Shown piece after piece: positions 1-6,785 of a DNA stretch of 6,785 nt. Under the pieces are notes generated by a model. The model did not search any database. It had not been told where the DNA came from and saw nothing but the letters and a program-made list of their open reading frames with translations. How positions within the stretch are numbered: the stretch's first letter is position 1; each line of letters starts with the position of its first letter. The translations under genes and the position numbers were made by a program. Source of the DNA: Pseudomonadota bacterium (GTDB lineage Bacteria > Pseudomonadota > Gammaproteobacteria > Acidithiobacillales > Acidithiobacillaceae); NCBI GenBank assembly GCA_021818125.1, contig JAKAFG010000108.1, positions 1 through 6,785 on the forward strand, in the 5' to 3' direction.

Positions 1-1932
1 CACTTACGTCAGCAGGCCACCGAAGCCCTGTCTCTGCTACCTCAGGTCCCTCAGGAACTCGCCCAGGCCATCGCCCATGTGGAGCAGCCCGGAGCGCTGG
101 CCGATCTGATTGCCAACTTTCTCGATCTCAAGGCCGAGGAGCGCCAGCAGATCCTGGAAAACCTTGACGTGCGCAGCCGTTTGGAACAGATCTCGCAGTT
201 TTTGAGCTATCGCATTGAGGTTCTGAAGCTTACCCACAAGATCGGCGAGCAGACCAAGGAGGTCATGGATCGCCGCCAGCGTGAGTATTTCCTGCGCGAG
301 CAACTCAAGGCCATCCAGCAGGAGTTAGGGGAAGGAGAGGAAGGCAACGGTGAGATGGAGGCTCTGGGTCATGCCATTGACGAGGCGCACTTGCCCGCCG
401 AGACGGAGGCGGTGGCCCGCAAGGAGTTGCGTCGCCTGCAACGGATGCCCGAGGGGGCTGGGGAGTATGGCATGGTGCGCAGCTATATCGACGCCATTCT
501 GGCCCTCCCCTGGAGCAAGGAGACAGCGGAGCGCATCGATATCGCTGAAGCCCGAATTATTCTCGACGAGGATCACTATGACCTCGACAAGATCAAGCGG
601 CGCATTCTGGAGCATCTGGCAGTACATCGCCTGAATCCCAATGGCAAGAGCCCCATTCTCTGCTTTGTCGGACCGCCGGGGGTGGGCAAGACCTCTTTGG
701 GTCAGAGCATCGCCCGCGCCATGGGGCGCAAGTTTGTGCGGGTGAGTCTGGGCGGCGTCCACGACGAGGCGGAGATCCGCGGCCATCGGCGCACCTATAT
801 CGGCGCCCTGCCGGGCAATATTCTCCAGGCCCTGGGTAAGGTGGAAGTGCGCAATCCGGTGATGCTTCTGGATGAGATCGACAAGCTCGGCGCGGGCGGG
901 TTCCACGGTGATCCCGCCGCGGCACTGCTGGAAGTGCTCGATCCGGAGCAAAACCGCACCTTTCGCGACACCTATCTGGCCATGCCATTCGATCTCAGTC
1001 ATGTCTTTTTCATCGCGACGGCCAATGTCCTGGATACCATTCCTGGTCCTCTGCGAGACCGGATGGAGATCATCGCGCTCTCGGGCTATACGGAAGAGGA
1101 CAAGAGGCATATTGCCTCCCGCTACCTCCTGCCCCGGCAGCGGGAGGCGGCGGGCCTGACGGAGGCGCAACTGGTCCTGGAAGAGGATACCTTGCTGGCT
1201 CTTATTCACGGATACACCCGTGAGGCCGGCTGCCGCAATTTGGAGCGGGAGCTGGGGGGCATTTGCCGTTGGGTGGCGGTGCGCATCGCCGAAGGCAGCA
1301 GCAGCGGGATGCGGGTCCGTCCCGATGATCTGACGACGATCCTCGGCCCTCAGCGCTTTGAAAACGAAGTCGCTTCGCGGGTAGCCCTGCCCGGCGTGGC
1401 CACCGGCCTGGCCTGGACGCCGGTGGGCGGGGATATTCTTTTCATCGAGGCCAGTAAGAGTCCCGGTAACGGCCGCCTCATCCTGACCGGCCAGCTCGGC
1501 GATGTCATGAAGGAGAGCGCCCAGGCGGCCATGAGCCTGGTCAAGGCGCGGGCGGCGGACTGGCAAATTGCCCAGGAGAGCATCGACAAGAGCGATATTC
1601 ATATCCACATTCCCGCTGGCGCCATCCCCAAGGATGGACCCAGCGCGGGGGTGACGCTCTTTGTGGCGTTGATTTCTCTGCTGACCGGCCGCAAAGTCCG
1701 ACCGGATGTGGCCATGACGGGCGAGATCAGTCTGCGCGGCCTGGTGCTGCCTGTCGGGGGAATCAAGGAGAAGGTCCTGGCGGCGTTGCGTGCCGGTATT
1801 CATACGGTGCTATTGCCGACACGCAACCGCCGGGATTACGAAGAGATCCCCGAGAATGCCCGGCAACAACTCACTTTTATATGGATAGAGCGGGTGGAGG
1901 AGGCCGTGGCGCAGGCGTTGGAAATGGGCTAA
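1..1932 (+). CDS. lon: ATP-dependent protease Lon (5'-truncated by window edge)
   Basis: Lon is a cytoplasmic homo-oligomeric AAA+ serine protease that unfolds and degrades damaged and short-lived regulatory proteins. The frame is open from base 1, so the start lies upstream; 643 residues are visible. Compared with E. coli Lon (784 residues), roughly 130 N-terminal residues are missing, and what remains begins in the N-terminal substrate-binding domain. A helical linker rich in charged residues (about 65-115, including [19 protein letters not shown]) precedes the ATPase: Walker A GPPGVGKT at visible residues 224-231, Walker B LLDEID at 289-294, and a sensor-1-type ATAN near 339-342. The C-terminal protease domain carries the Ser-Lys dyad: Ser548 in PKDGPSAG (codon 1642-1644) and Lys591 in GGIKEK (codon 1771-1773), 43 residues apart as in E. 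coli. The enzyme therefore looks active. It ends convergently against hflD, and no hupB follows. It could be the only lon or one of several paralogs. Confidence 0.97.
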   Translation, partial: HLRQQATEALSLLPQVPQELAQAIAHVEQPGALADLIANFLDLKAEERQQILENLDVRSRLEQISQFLSYRIEVLKLTHKIGEQTKEVMDRRQREYFLREQLKAIQQELGEGEEGNGEMEALGHAIDEAHLPAETEAVARKELRRLQRMPEGAGEYGMVRSYIDAILALPWSKETAERIDIAEARIILDEDHYDLDKIKRRILEHLAVHRLNPNGKSPILCFVGPPGVGKTSLGQSIARAMGRKFVRVSLGGVHDEAEIRGHRRTYIGALPGNILQALGKVEVRNPVMLLDEIDKLGAGGFHGDPAAALLEVLDPEQNRTFRDTYLAMPFDLSHVFFIATANVLDTIPGPLRDRMEIIALSGYTEEDKRHIASRYLLPRQREAAGLTEAQLVLEEDTLLALIHGYTREAGCRNLERELGGICRWVAVRIAEGSSSGMRVRPDDLTTILGPQRFENEVASRVALPGVATGLAWTPVGGDILFIEASKSPGNGRLILTGQLGDVMKESAQAAMSLVKARAADWQIAQESIDKSDIHIHIPAGAIPKDGPSAGVTLFVALISLLTGRKVRPDVAMTGEISLRGLVLPVGGIKEKVLAALRAGIHTVLLPTRNRRDYEEIPENARQQLTFIWIERVEEAVAQALEMG

Positions 1933-1945
1933 AACGTGTGACCTC

Positions 1946-1974
1946 GGCCAGCTCACCCACCGGTGAGGGGGGCT
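1946..1974. terminator. Imperfect hairpin between convergent lon and hflD (possible terminator)
   Basis: CTCACC (1952-1957) and GGTGAG (1962-1967) form a 6-bp stem with a 4-base loop. It can be extended past a small internal loop by GGCC (1946-1949) pairing with GGCT (1971-1974), one pair being G-U. It lies in the 40-base gap between two facing stop codons and just touches the hflD stop codon (1973-1975). Position favours a shared terminator, but neither strand has a T-run directly after the stem: reading from lon the next bases are AAAAA, and reading from hflD a TTTT follows only about 11 bases beyond the outer stem. A canonical intrinsic terminator is therefore not shown. Confidence 0.3.
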
Positions 1975-2641
1975 AAAAAGTGCCGTGCTGTGGATGGGTG
2001 GCCAGCAGTTCTTCTGCTTCCTGGCAGAGCCCACGTCGTTCCAGGATGGCGCCGGGCAGGTGACCGCCCGCCTGTCGCCACAAGACCGCCGCACGGATGC
2101 CGCTGAGCAGGAGGGTGCGGATGCGTGCGGCATCGTCGGGATCGCTCAGAAAGCGGCTTTCGCCGCTGACAATGATGCGCGGGCGAAGGGTGCCGATGGC
2201 CTCGGTGTAAGTCTGGGCGAGTCCGGCGATGATGCTGCGCTGTGTCGGATCGCCAAAATGGACGACCTGGCGCTGTGCCTGTTCGATACCTTCCTGGATG
2301 CGCTGGGTAGCGGACGAATTTTTAAGCAGACGTTTACCGAGGGCCGTCAGCGCCATGCTGTAGCGTAGTAGTTCGGCCTCTTGGGCGTTGCCGGGGCCGC
2401 GTTGTAGCAAGGGGCAGAGCAGGCCCAGGGCTTGACGCAGACTGTCGACATCGCCCAAGGCATGCAGGCTATCCTGGCACTCCAGCGCGAGAATGCTCTG
2501 TATGCAGGTCTGCAGCAGCTCTCCAGGCTGAGTGCCGTTGCGCGCAATGTTCTGTACCAGCAGGGCGCTGCGCAGGACGGCGGCGAGGGCCAGGGCGCGG
2601 TCGCGGCGGCGCCGGGCATCAGGAAGAAGGAATGACCACAT
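1973..2641 (-). CDS. hflD: High frequency lysogenization protein HflD homolog
   Basis: The product belongs to the HflD (YcfC) family of small, mostly helical, peripherally membrane-associated proteins. In E. coli HflD affects the lambda lysis-lysogeny decision by acting on the phage CII activator; its normal cellular role is unsettled. The 222-residue product is close to the 213 residues of E. coli HflD. It shares the family's N-terminal pattern (ALALAAVLRSALLVQNIA, residues 16-33), a middle LLRYSMALTALGKRL (91-105), and the most recognisable block near the C terminus, RTLLLSGIRAAVLWRQAGG (175-193). I chose the ATG at 2639-2641 because its length fits best and it is the only nearby in-frame ATG; an AGG lies about 9 bases upstream. 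A TTG at 2699-2701 would add 20 residues with no family resemblance. It follows glnD on the same strand after about 70 bases and is likely the last gene of the operon. No transmembrane segment or signal peptide is evident. Confidence 0.9.
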   Translation of the reverse strand: MWSFLLPDARRRRDRALALAAVLRSALLVQNIARNGTQPGELLQTCIQSILALECQDSLHALGDVDSLRQALGLLCPLLQRGPGNAQEAELLRYSMALTALGKRLLKNSSATQRIQEGIEQAQRQVVHFGDPTQRSIIAGLAQTYTEAIGTLRPRIIVSGESRFLSDPDDAARIRTLLLSGIRAAVLWRQAGGHLPGAILERRGLCQEAEELLATHPQHGTF

Positions 2642-2711
2642 GGTGTTGAGCCTGTCTGGAGAAAGGGCGAATGTGCTGGAAATGGGAGCGTGCCTGACCA
2701 ACCTGCATCGT

Positions 2712-5309
2712 CTACGCGGCCTTGCCGTTCAGGATATTGCCCAAGGTTTGGGTCAGTGCCTTGGCCTGTGCGTCCGTCAGTTTGCGCCCACGCTCGTTGA
2801 GGATGAAAAAGGTATCTTCTACCCGTTCACCAAAAGTGGAGACTTTGGCGCCGTGGATGTTGAGTTGTAAGGCGCGTAGTGCCTCACCCACCTGATACAG
2901 TAGCCCAAGCTGATCCGTGGCGCGGACTTCCAGTAGGGTGTAGCGGGGTAGGGCGCGGTTGTCCACCCGGATTTCGGCCGGAATATTGGCGAAAAAACGG
3001 TGGCGTGGGTCGCGATGGCGCGGGCCGAAACGGGGCTTGCTGGTCGTCTCTCCTTCAATAATTGCGCGGAGTTCGGCACCCAGATCGGCATGGGCTTGGG
3101 CGCTGTGGGCGAAGGCGTGGCTGTTGTCGATGACCAGAAAAGTGTCAATGGCGCGCCCGTCCTCGCTGGTATCGATCCGGGCGTCGATAATGTTCAAGGA
3201 CTGACGATCGAGCGCGCCGGTAATCTGCTGGAAAAGCCCCGGCCGGTCCGAACCGTAAATCAGGATTTCGCTGCCCTCTGGCTCATGGGGCCGCACCGCA
3301 ACCAGCGTCTTGCGGCTTTTGTGGGCCAGTATTTCCTGACAATGCCAGAGCAGTTCGTCCTCGGTGTAACGCAGGAAATAGGGACCAGAAAGATGCTGCC
3401 AGAGGGCGCGTGCCCGCGGCTGGTCCATGCTGGTGATTTTTCCCATGACAAAATGTTGTTTGTCGGCGATGAGTTGCGGAAGGTCCCGTATCTGGCGCTC
3501 TTCCCGCTGAAGTTCACTAGCCGTCGCCCGGTACAGGGTGCCGAGCAACAATCCCTTCCAGTCATTCCAGAGTTCAGGGTTGGTGGCACGCATATCGGCA
3601 ACGGTGAGGAGCAGAAGATGGGCAAGATGTCGTTCATCCTGGACCAGATCGGCAAAATCGCGGATGACCTGTGGATCTTCGAGGTCACGTCGCTGGGAGA
3701 CGCCGGACATTTGCAGGTGTTGTTCCACCAGCCAGACGATCAGTTCCGTATCGCGGGGCGGCAACTGTAAACGCCGGGCAAAACGCCGGGCTTCCTGCGC
3801 ACCGATTTTGGAGTGATCGCCGCCGCGGCCTTTGCCGATATCATGGAAGAGGCCCGCCAGCACCAGTAACTCCGGTTTTTCGACCTGCTCCCGGGCAGCG
3901 TTGGCGACGGGCATCTGTGGCGTCTCGTTGGCCCATATTTGACCGAGGTTGCGGAGCAGAAAGAGGGTGTGCTGATCAACGGTATACACGTGGAAGAGGT
4001 CGTGCTGGATGCGTCCGGTAATGCGTCCGAAAGCGGGGAGTATGCGCGCCAAAATGCCACATTGCTGCATCATTTTGAGGCTGCGATAGGCGCCGTCGGG
4101 CTGGGCGAGAATGGCGAGAAATTCCCTCTGCGCAACGGGATCGTGATCCAGATCACGCGGGTGAATAGCGCTCCGTAACGCGTAAAGCTGGCGCTGGGTC
4201 TGGGCATCGAGGGTGCGCCGTCGGGAGTCCTCCGCCAGGCTGCGGAACAGGCTCAGAATGTGCCGCAGCAATTGCGGATCATCGCGGCGCAGCGTGGTCA
4301 GGGGCAGGGCGACGCGCTGGTCTGCAACCACGGGCGCTGTCGTGCGTGTGGCCAAGTGCTGCGCGATATTTTCCTGGGCAATGGCGGCGATGCGCAGGAT
4401 GTCGGCGAAGGCGCGATAGAGCTTTTGCATCAGTTGTTCGACGGCACTGCGCCCGCGCCGGTCGGTGTAACCCAATTGCCGCGCCAGCGGCACCTGCAAG
4501 TCGAGGCGCAGACGGTCTTCGTGGCGTCCGGTGGCGTAGTGCAGGGCGATCCGCAGGCGGGAGAGCAGGGCCTGGGCGCGCAGGAGCTGACGATATTCCT
4601 CGCCGGTGATAATGTCCTCATCGCGCAGCCGGTGCAGGCTGCCCTCCCCAAAAACACTGGCCGCGAGCCATTGCAGGTGATGGATATCGCGCAGCGCACC
4701 GGGACCTTCCTTGAGGTTGGGTTCGAGATGAAAGGCGGTATCGCTGCACCGGGAGTGGCGGTTTTCCTGCTCCGCCAGTTTGGCGGCGAAAAAAAGCGGG
4801 GGGGACCAGGGCGGATTTTCTTGCAATGCGCGATTCAGGTCTTGCAGCAGAGGGCGCGATCCGGCCAGATAACGGGACTCCAGCAGGGTGGTGGCAATGC
4901 CCAAGTCCTGGCGTGCCTCCTGCAAGCATTCGTCCACGCTGCGAACGCTGTGCCCCACCTGCATCTGCAGGTCCCAGAGGCTGCTCAGGAAGCCTTCGAT
5001 GAAGTCTTTTTGTGTCGCGGTCAGGGCGCTGGGGGTCAGGATCAACAAATCAATGTCGGAGCCGGGGAAGAGGGTGCCGCGCCCGTAACCACCTACGGCC
5101 ACCAGGGTGAGATGGTCGGCGGCTGACGCGTCTGTGCCCGATGGCGCCTGCCAGAGCTTGCGCAAGGTGCTGTCCACCAGACGACAGTGCTGGCGGAGCA
5201 AGGCGCTGCTGCTCTGCTGTGGTGAAAAGGCGGCTTGCAGCGACCCCTGACCCTCGCGCAACGCCGCATGGGGTGCGAGCGTCCGGGTTTGCGCGGCGCG
5301 GCTCGTCAT
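2712..5309 (-). CDS. glnD: [Protein-PII] uridylyltransferase / uridylyl-removing enzyme GlnD
   Basis: GlnD is the cytoplasmic bifunctional glutamine sensor of nitrogen control: it adds UMP to PII proteins (GlnB/GlnK) when glutamine is low and removes it when glutamine is high. The 865 residues, close to the 890 of E. coli, show the full domain order. The nucleotidyltransferase motif GGYGRGTLFPGSDIDL is at 73-88, with the metal-binding aspartates D85 and D87. A GlnD-type helical region follows (EPNLKEGPGALRDIHHLQW, 196-214). The HD hydrolase domain has H447, H489-D490 in LFHDIGKGRGGDHS (487-500), H499 and H531. Two C-terminal ACT domains sit at about 680-750 (ILIYGSDRPGLFQQITGAL) and 788-860 (LLEVRATDQLGLLYQVGEAL). 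No key residue is missing, so both activities are expected. The ATG lies 2 bases after the map stop codon with only a weak upstream AAG, suggesting translational coupling to map. Confidence 0.97.
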   Translation of the reverse strand: MTSRAAQTRTLAPHAALREGQGSLQAAFSPQQSSSALLRQHCRLVDSTLRKLWQAPSGTDASAADHLTLVAVGGYGRGTLFPGSDIDLLILTPSALTATQKDFIEGFLSSLWDLQMQVGHSVRSVDECLQEARQDLGIATTLLESRYLAGSRPLLQDLNRALQENPPWSPPLFFAAKLAEQENRHSRCSDTAFHLEPNLKEGPGALRDIHHLQWLAASVFGEGSLHRLRDEDIITGEEYRQLLRAQALLSRLRIALHYATGRHEDRLRLDLQVPLARQLGYTDRRGRSAVEQLMQKLYRAFADILRIAAIAQENIAQHLATRTTAPVVADQRVALPLTTLRRDDPQLLRHILSLFRSLAEDSRRRTLDAQTQRQLYALRSAIHPRDLDHDPVAQREFLAILAQPDGAYRSLKMMQQCGILARILPAFGRITGRIQHDLFHVYTVDQHTLFLLRNLGQIWANETPQMPVANAAREQVEKPELLVLAGLFHDIGKGRGGDHSKIGAQEARRFARRLQLPPRDTELIVWLVEQHLQMSGVSQRRDLEDPQVIRDFADLVQDERHLAHLLLLTVADMRATNPELWNDWKGLLLGTLYRATASELQREERQIRDLPQLIADKQHFVMGKITSMDQPRARALWQHLSGPYFLRYTEDELLWHCQEILAHKSRKTLVAVRPHEPEGSEILIYGSDRPGLFQQITGALDRQSLNIIDARIDTSEDGRAIDTFLVIDNSHAFAHSAQAHADLGAELRAIIEGETTSKPRFGPRHRDPRHRFFANIPAEIRVDNRALPRYTLLEVRATDQLGLLYQVGEALRALQLNIHGAKVSTFGERVEDTFFILNERGRKLTDAQAKALTQTLGNILNGKAA

Positions 5310-5311
5310 TC

Positions 5312-6121
5312 TTAAATGGGGTCGCCAGGCAGTTGGGTCAGTATTTCGTAACTATCGTCGGTGACCAGAATGGTGTGCTCCCACTGGGCGGAGGCACTGT
5401 GATCCTTGGTGACGATGGTCCAGCCGTCGGGCAGGGCCTTGATATGGCGTTTGCCGGCATTGACCATGGGCTCGATGGTGAAGGTCATGCCCGCCACCAG
5501 TTCAATGCCTTCGCCGGGATTGCCATAGTGCAATACCTGCGGCTCATCGTGGAAATTGCGGCCAATCCCGTGCCCACAGAACTCCCGCACGATGGAACAG
5601 TGCTGCGCCTCGGCGTAGACCTGGATGGCATGGCCAATATCGCCCAGGGTCGCGCCGGGCCGCACCTGCTGAATGCCACGCACCATGGCTTCATGGGCCA
5701 CTTCCATCACCCGCCGCGACCGCAACGGCACCTCGCCGACAGTGAACATTTTGCTGCTGTCACCGTGATAGCCCTCTTTGATGACGGTGACGTCAATGTT
5801 CAGCATGTCGCCATCCCTGATGACGCGGTCGCCGGGAATGCCGTGGCAGATCACATGGTTGAGGGAGATGCAGACGGATTTCGGAAAGGGTGGATATTCC
5901 GGACTGGGCTGATAGTTGAGCGGCGCCGGAATGCCCTGCAGATCATTGACGATGTAATCGTGGCAGATGCGGTCCAGTTCACCAGTGGTGACGCCGGCTT
6001 TGACATGGGGGCCGATCATCTTCAGCACCATGGCCGTGAGCTGGCCGGCAACCCGCATTTTTTCGACCTCTTCTGCGGTCTTGATGTTGTTCTGGGGGGA
6101 TTTTTTGCTGCGCTGTAACAT
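5312..6121 (-). CDS. map: Type I methionine aminopeptidase
   Basis: The enzyme removes the initiator methionine from nascent proteins whose second residue is small, acting in the cytoplasm near the ribosome after peptide deformylase. The 269-residue product has the pita-bread metallopeptidase signature with all five metal ligands: D110 (NIDVTV), D121 (HGDSS), H184 (FCGHGIG), E217 (TIEPM) and E248 (QWEHT), plus the conserved H93 (CHGIP). Compared with the 264-residue E. coli enzyme it has an N-terminal extension of about 13 residues rich in Lys, Ser and Gln (MLQRSKKSPQNN). The ATG at 6119-6121 is well supported by an AGGAG 6 bases upstream, so the extension is probably real; it lacks the Cys-rich zinc finger of the longer MetAP forms. 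The gene sits 18 bases after sfsA and 2 bases before glnD. A map-glnD pair is also adjacent in E. coli, although there they are divergent. Confidence 0.97.
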   Translation of the reverse strand: MLQRSKKSPQNNIKTAEEVEKMRVAGQLTAMVLKMIGPHVKAGVTTGELDRICHDYIVNDLQGIPAPLNYQPSPEYPPFPKSVCISLNHVICHGIPGDRVIRDGDMLNIDVTVIKEGYHGDSSKMFTVGEVPLRSRRVMEVAHEAMVRGIQQVRPGATLGDIGHAIQVYAEAQHCSIVREFCGHGIGRNFHDEPQVLHYGNPGEGIELVAGMTFTIEPMVNAGKRHIKALPDGWTIVTKDHSASAQWEHTILVTDDSYEILTQLPGDPI

Positions 6122-6127
6122 GCTGTT

Positions 6128-6132
6128 CTCCT
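6128..6132 (-). promoter_or_regulatory. Ribosome binding site of map
   Basis: On the minus strand AGGAG (within CAGGAGAA) lies 6 bases before the map ATG, inside the 18-base gap after the sfsA stop codon. It is the clearest Shine-Dalgarno sequence in the window and fixes the map start at 6121. Confidence 0.85.
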
Positions 6133-6139
6133 GAAGCGG

Positions 6140-6785
6140 CTAAAAGAGAAGCGGTTCCGCCGCACTGAGGCTTATTTTATCAGGACTGATGCGGGTCCGG
6201 TAGGCCAGAATTTCCACACCGTCGGTGCGTGCCAGGCGCAGGGCCTTGCCATAAGCGGGATCAACGGCGTCTGCGGGCGCAAAACCCCGGCCATCTTCCC
6301 GGCCAATCAGGAAAAGCATCACCGCACGTCCGCCGCTGCGGACCACCTCCGTCAATGCCCCCAGATGGCGCAGGGCGCGGCTGCTGACCGCATCGGGGAA
6401 GCGGATGACGCCATCATCCTCCAGCAGGGTGCAGGATTTTACCTCTACGTAGCAGGGCGGCTGACCCTCGGAGCTGAGTAGAATATCCACGCGTTCATGA
6501 CTGCCATAAGGCACTTCGCGGCGCAGATGTGCGTAGTTTTGCAAGGCAGGTATGTCGCCCGCGGCGATGGCCTCGGCAACTACGGCATTGGGGCGCTGGG
6601 TGTTGACGCAGACCCAGCTGGCGCCGCTCCAGTAGAGCTCCCAGGTCCAGGCCAATTTACGTTTGGGGTTGTCGCTGAGGGAGATCAGGATGGGCTGACC
6701 GGGTTCGGCACAACTGCGCATGCTCCCGGAGTTGGGGCAGTGCACGGTGATGATCTCGCCGCTGGCCAATGCGCAGTCGGCAAGA
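6140..6785 (-). CDS. sfsA: SfsA family protein (5'-truncated by window edge)
   Basis: The product matches SfsA, named in E. coli for stimulating maltose-gene expression when overproduced (sugar fermentation stimulation). The family has been reported to bind DNA and carries a PD-(D/E)XK nuclease-like core, but its physiological role is not settled. The frame runs to the right edge, giving 214 visible residues that begin with LADCALASGEIITVHCPNSG; this aligns with E. coli SfsA from about residue 20 (234 total), so only about 19 residues are missing. Family motifs are HCPNSGSM (visible 15-22), SDNPKRK, TWEL, VNT, RVDILL with D100, YVEVKSCTL with E114 and K116, and FPDAVSSRALRHL (from 129). D100 with E114-x-K116 is consistent with a nuclease-like active site. 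A TTG at 6767-6769 is an internal Leu codon, not the start, because homology continues upstream of it. It is the first visible gene of the minus-strand block; its promoter is outside the window. Confidence 0.95.
   Translation of the reverse strand, partial: LADCALASGEIITVHCPNSGSMRSCAEPGQPILISLSDNPKRKLAWTWELYWSGASWVCVNTQRPNAVVAEAIAAGDIPALQNYAHLRREVPYGSHERVDILLSSEGQPPCYVEVKSCTLLEDDGVIRFPDAVSSRALRHLGALTEVVRSGGRAVMLFLIGREDGRGFAPADAVDPAYGKALRLARTDGVEILAYRTRISPDKISLSAAEPLLF

Noticed and set aside
1..81. GTG at 79-81 as the start of lon
   Set aside because: The frame is open from base 1 and Lon needs about 130 more N-terminal residues, so this GTG is an internal Val codon.
325..1803. 492-codon open frame on the minus strand, antisense to lon
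   Set aside because: It lies wholly within the well-supported lon gene, its product is low-complexity and rich in His, Gln, Arg and Ala with no recognisable domain, and long antisense frames are common opposite GC-rich genes.
4260..5126. 288-codon plus-strand open frame opposite the N-terminal half of glnD
   Set aside because: It mirrors glnD codons on the opposite strand, and its Gln/Gly/Ala-rich composition is what antisense of this gene would give. The similar frame at 3000-3770 is rejected for the same reason.
5141..6118. 325-codon plus-strand open frame across the glnD start and map
   Set aside because: It is antisense to two genes with complete catalytic motifs, crosses their junction, and its product resembles no family I know.
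6767..6769. TTG as the start of sfsA
   Set aside because: The frame stays open to the window edge, and the five residues upstream (LADCA) match the E. coli SfsA sequence (LADVI), so the gene begins outside the window.

Overview
The window looks like chromosomal core sequence from a GC-rich proteobacterium. An HflD homolog, a family known mainly from Gammaproteobacteria and relatives, together with a typical GlnD/Map/SfsA set, points to a gammaproteobacterium or a near neighbour such as Acidithiobacillia. That placement is inferred from the proteins; I could not run a database search. I see no insertion sequence, phage gene, tRNA, rRNA, CRISPR array or attachment site, and no gene-free stretch longer than about 70 bases.

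Layout. Bases 1-1932 (+) hold most of lon, encoding the ATP-dependent protease Lon; its 5' end lies outside the window. Convergent to it, a tightly packed minus-strand block reads from right to left: sfsA (start beyond the right edge), map (methionine aminopeptidase), glnD (PII uridylyltransferase/uridylyl-removing enzyme) and hflD. The gaps are 18 bases (sfsA-map), 2 bases (map-glnD) and about 70 bases (glnD-hflD), so the four are probably co-transcribed. The lon and hflD stop codons face each other across 40 bases containing an imperfect hairpin.

Function. The block is a set of housekeeping genes rather than one pathway: Map trims N-terminal methionine, GlnD senses glutamine and controls PII signalling, and SfsA and HflD are conserved proteins with poorly settled roles. 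Lon is a quality-control and regulatory protease. All five reading frames are intact where visible and keep the key residues of their families. I found no convincing novel system; the points worth a second look concern gene order (lon without hupB downstream, hflD behind glnD), the coupled map-glnD junction, and the lon/hflD junction.
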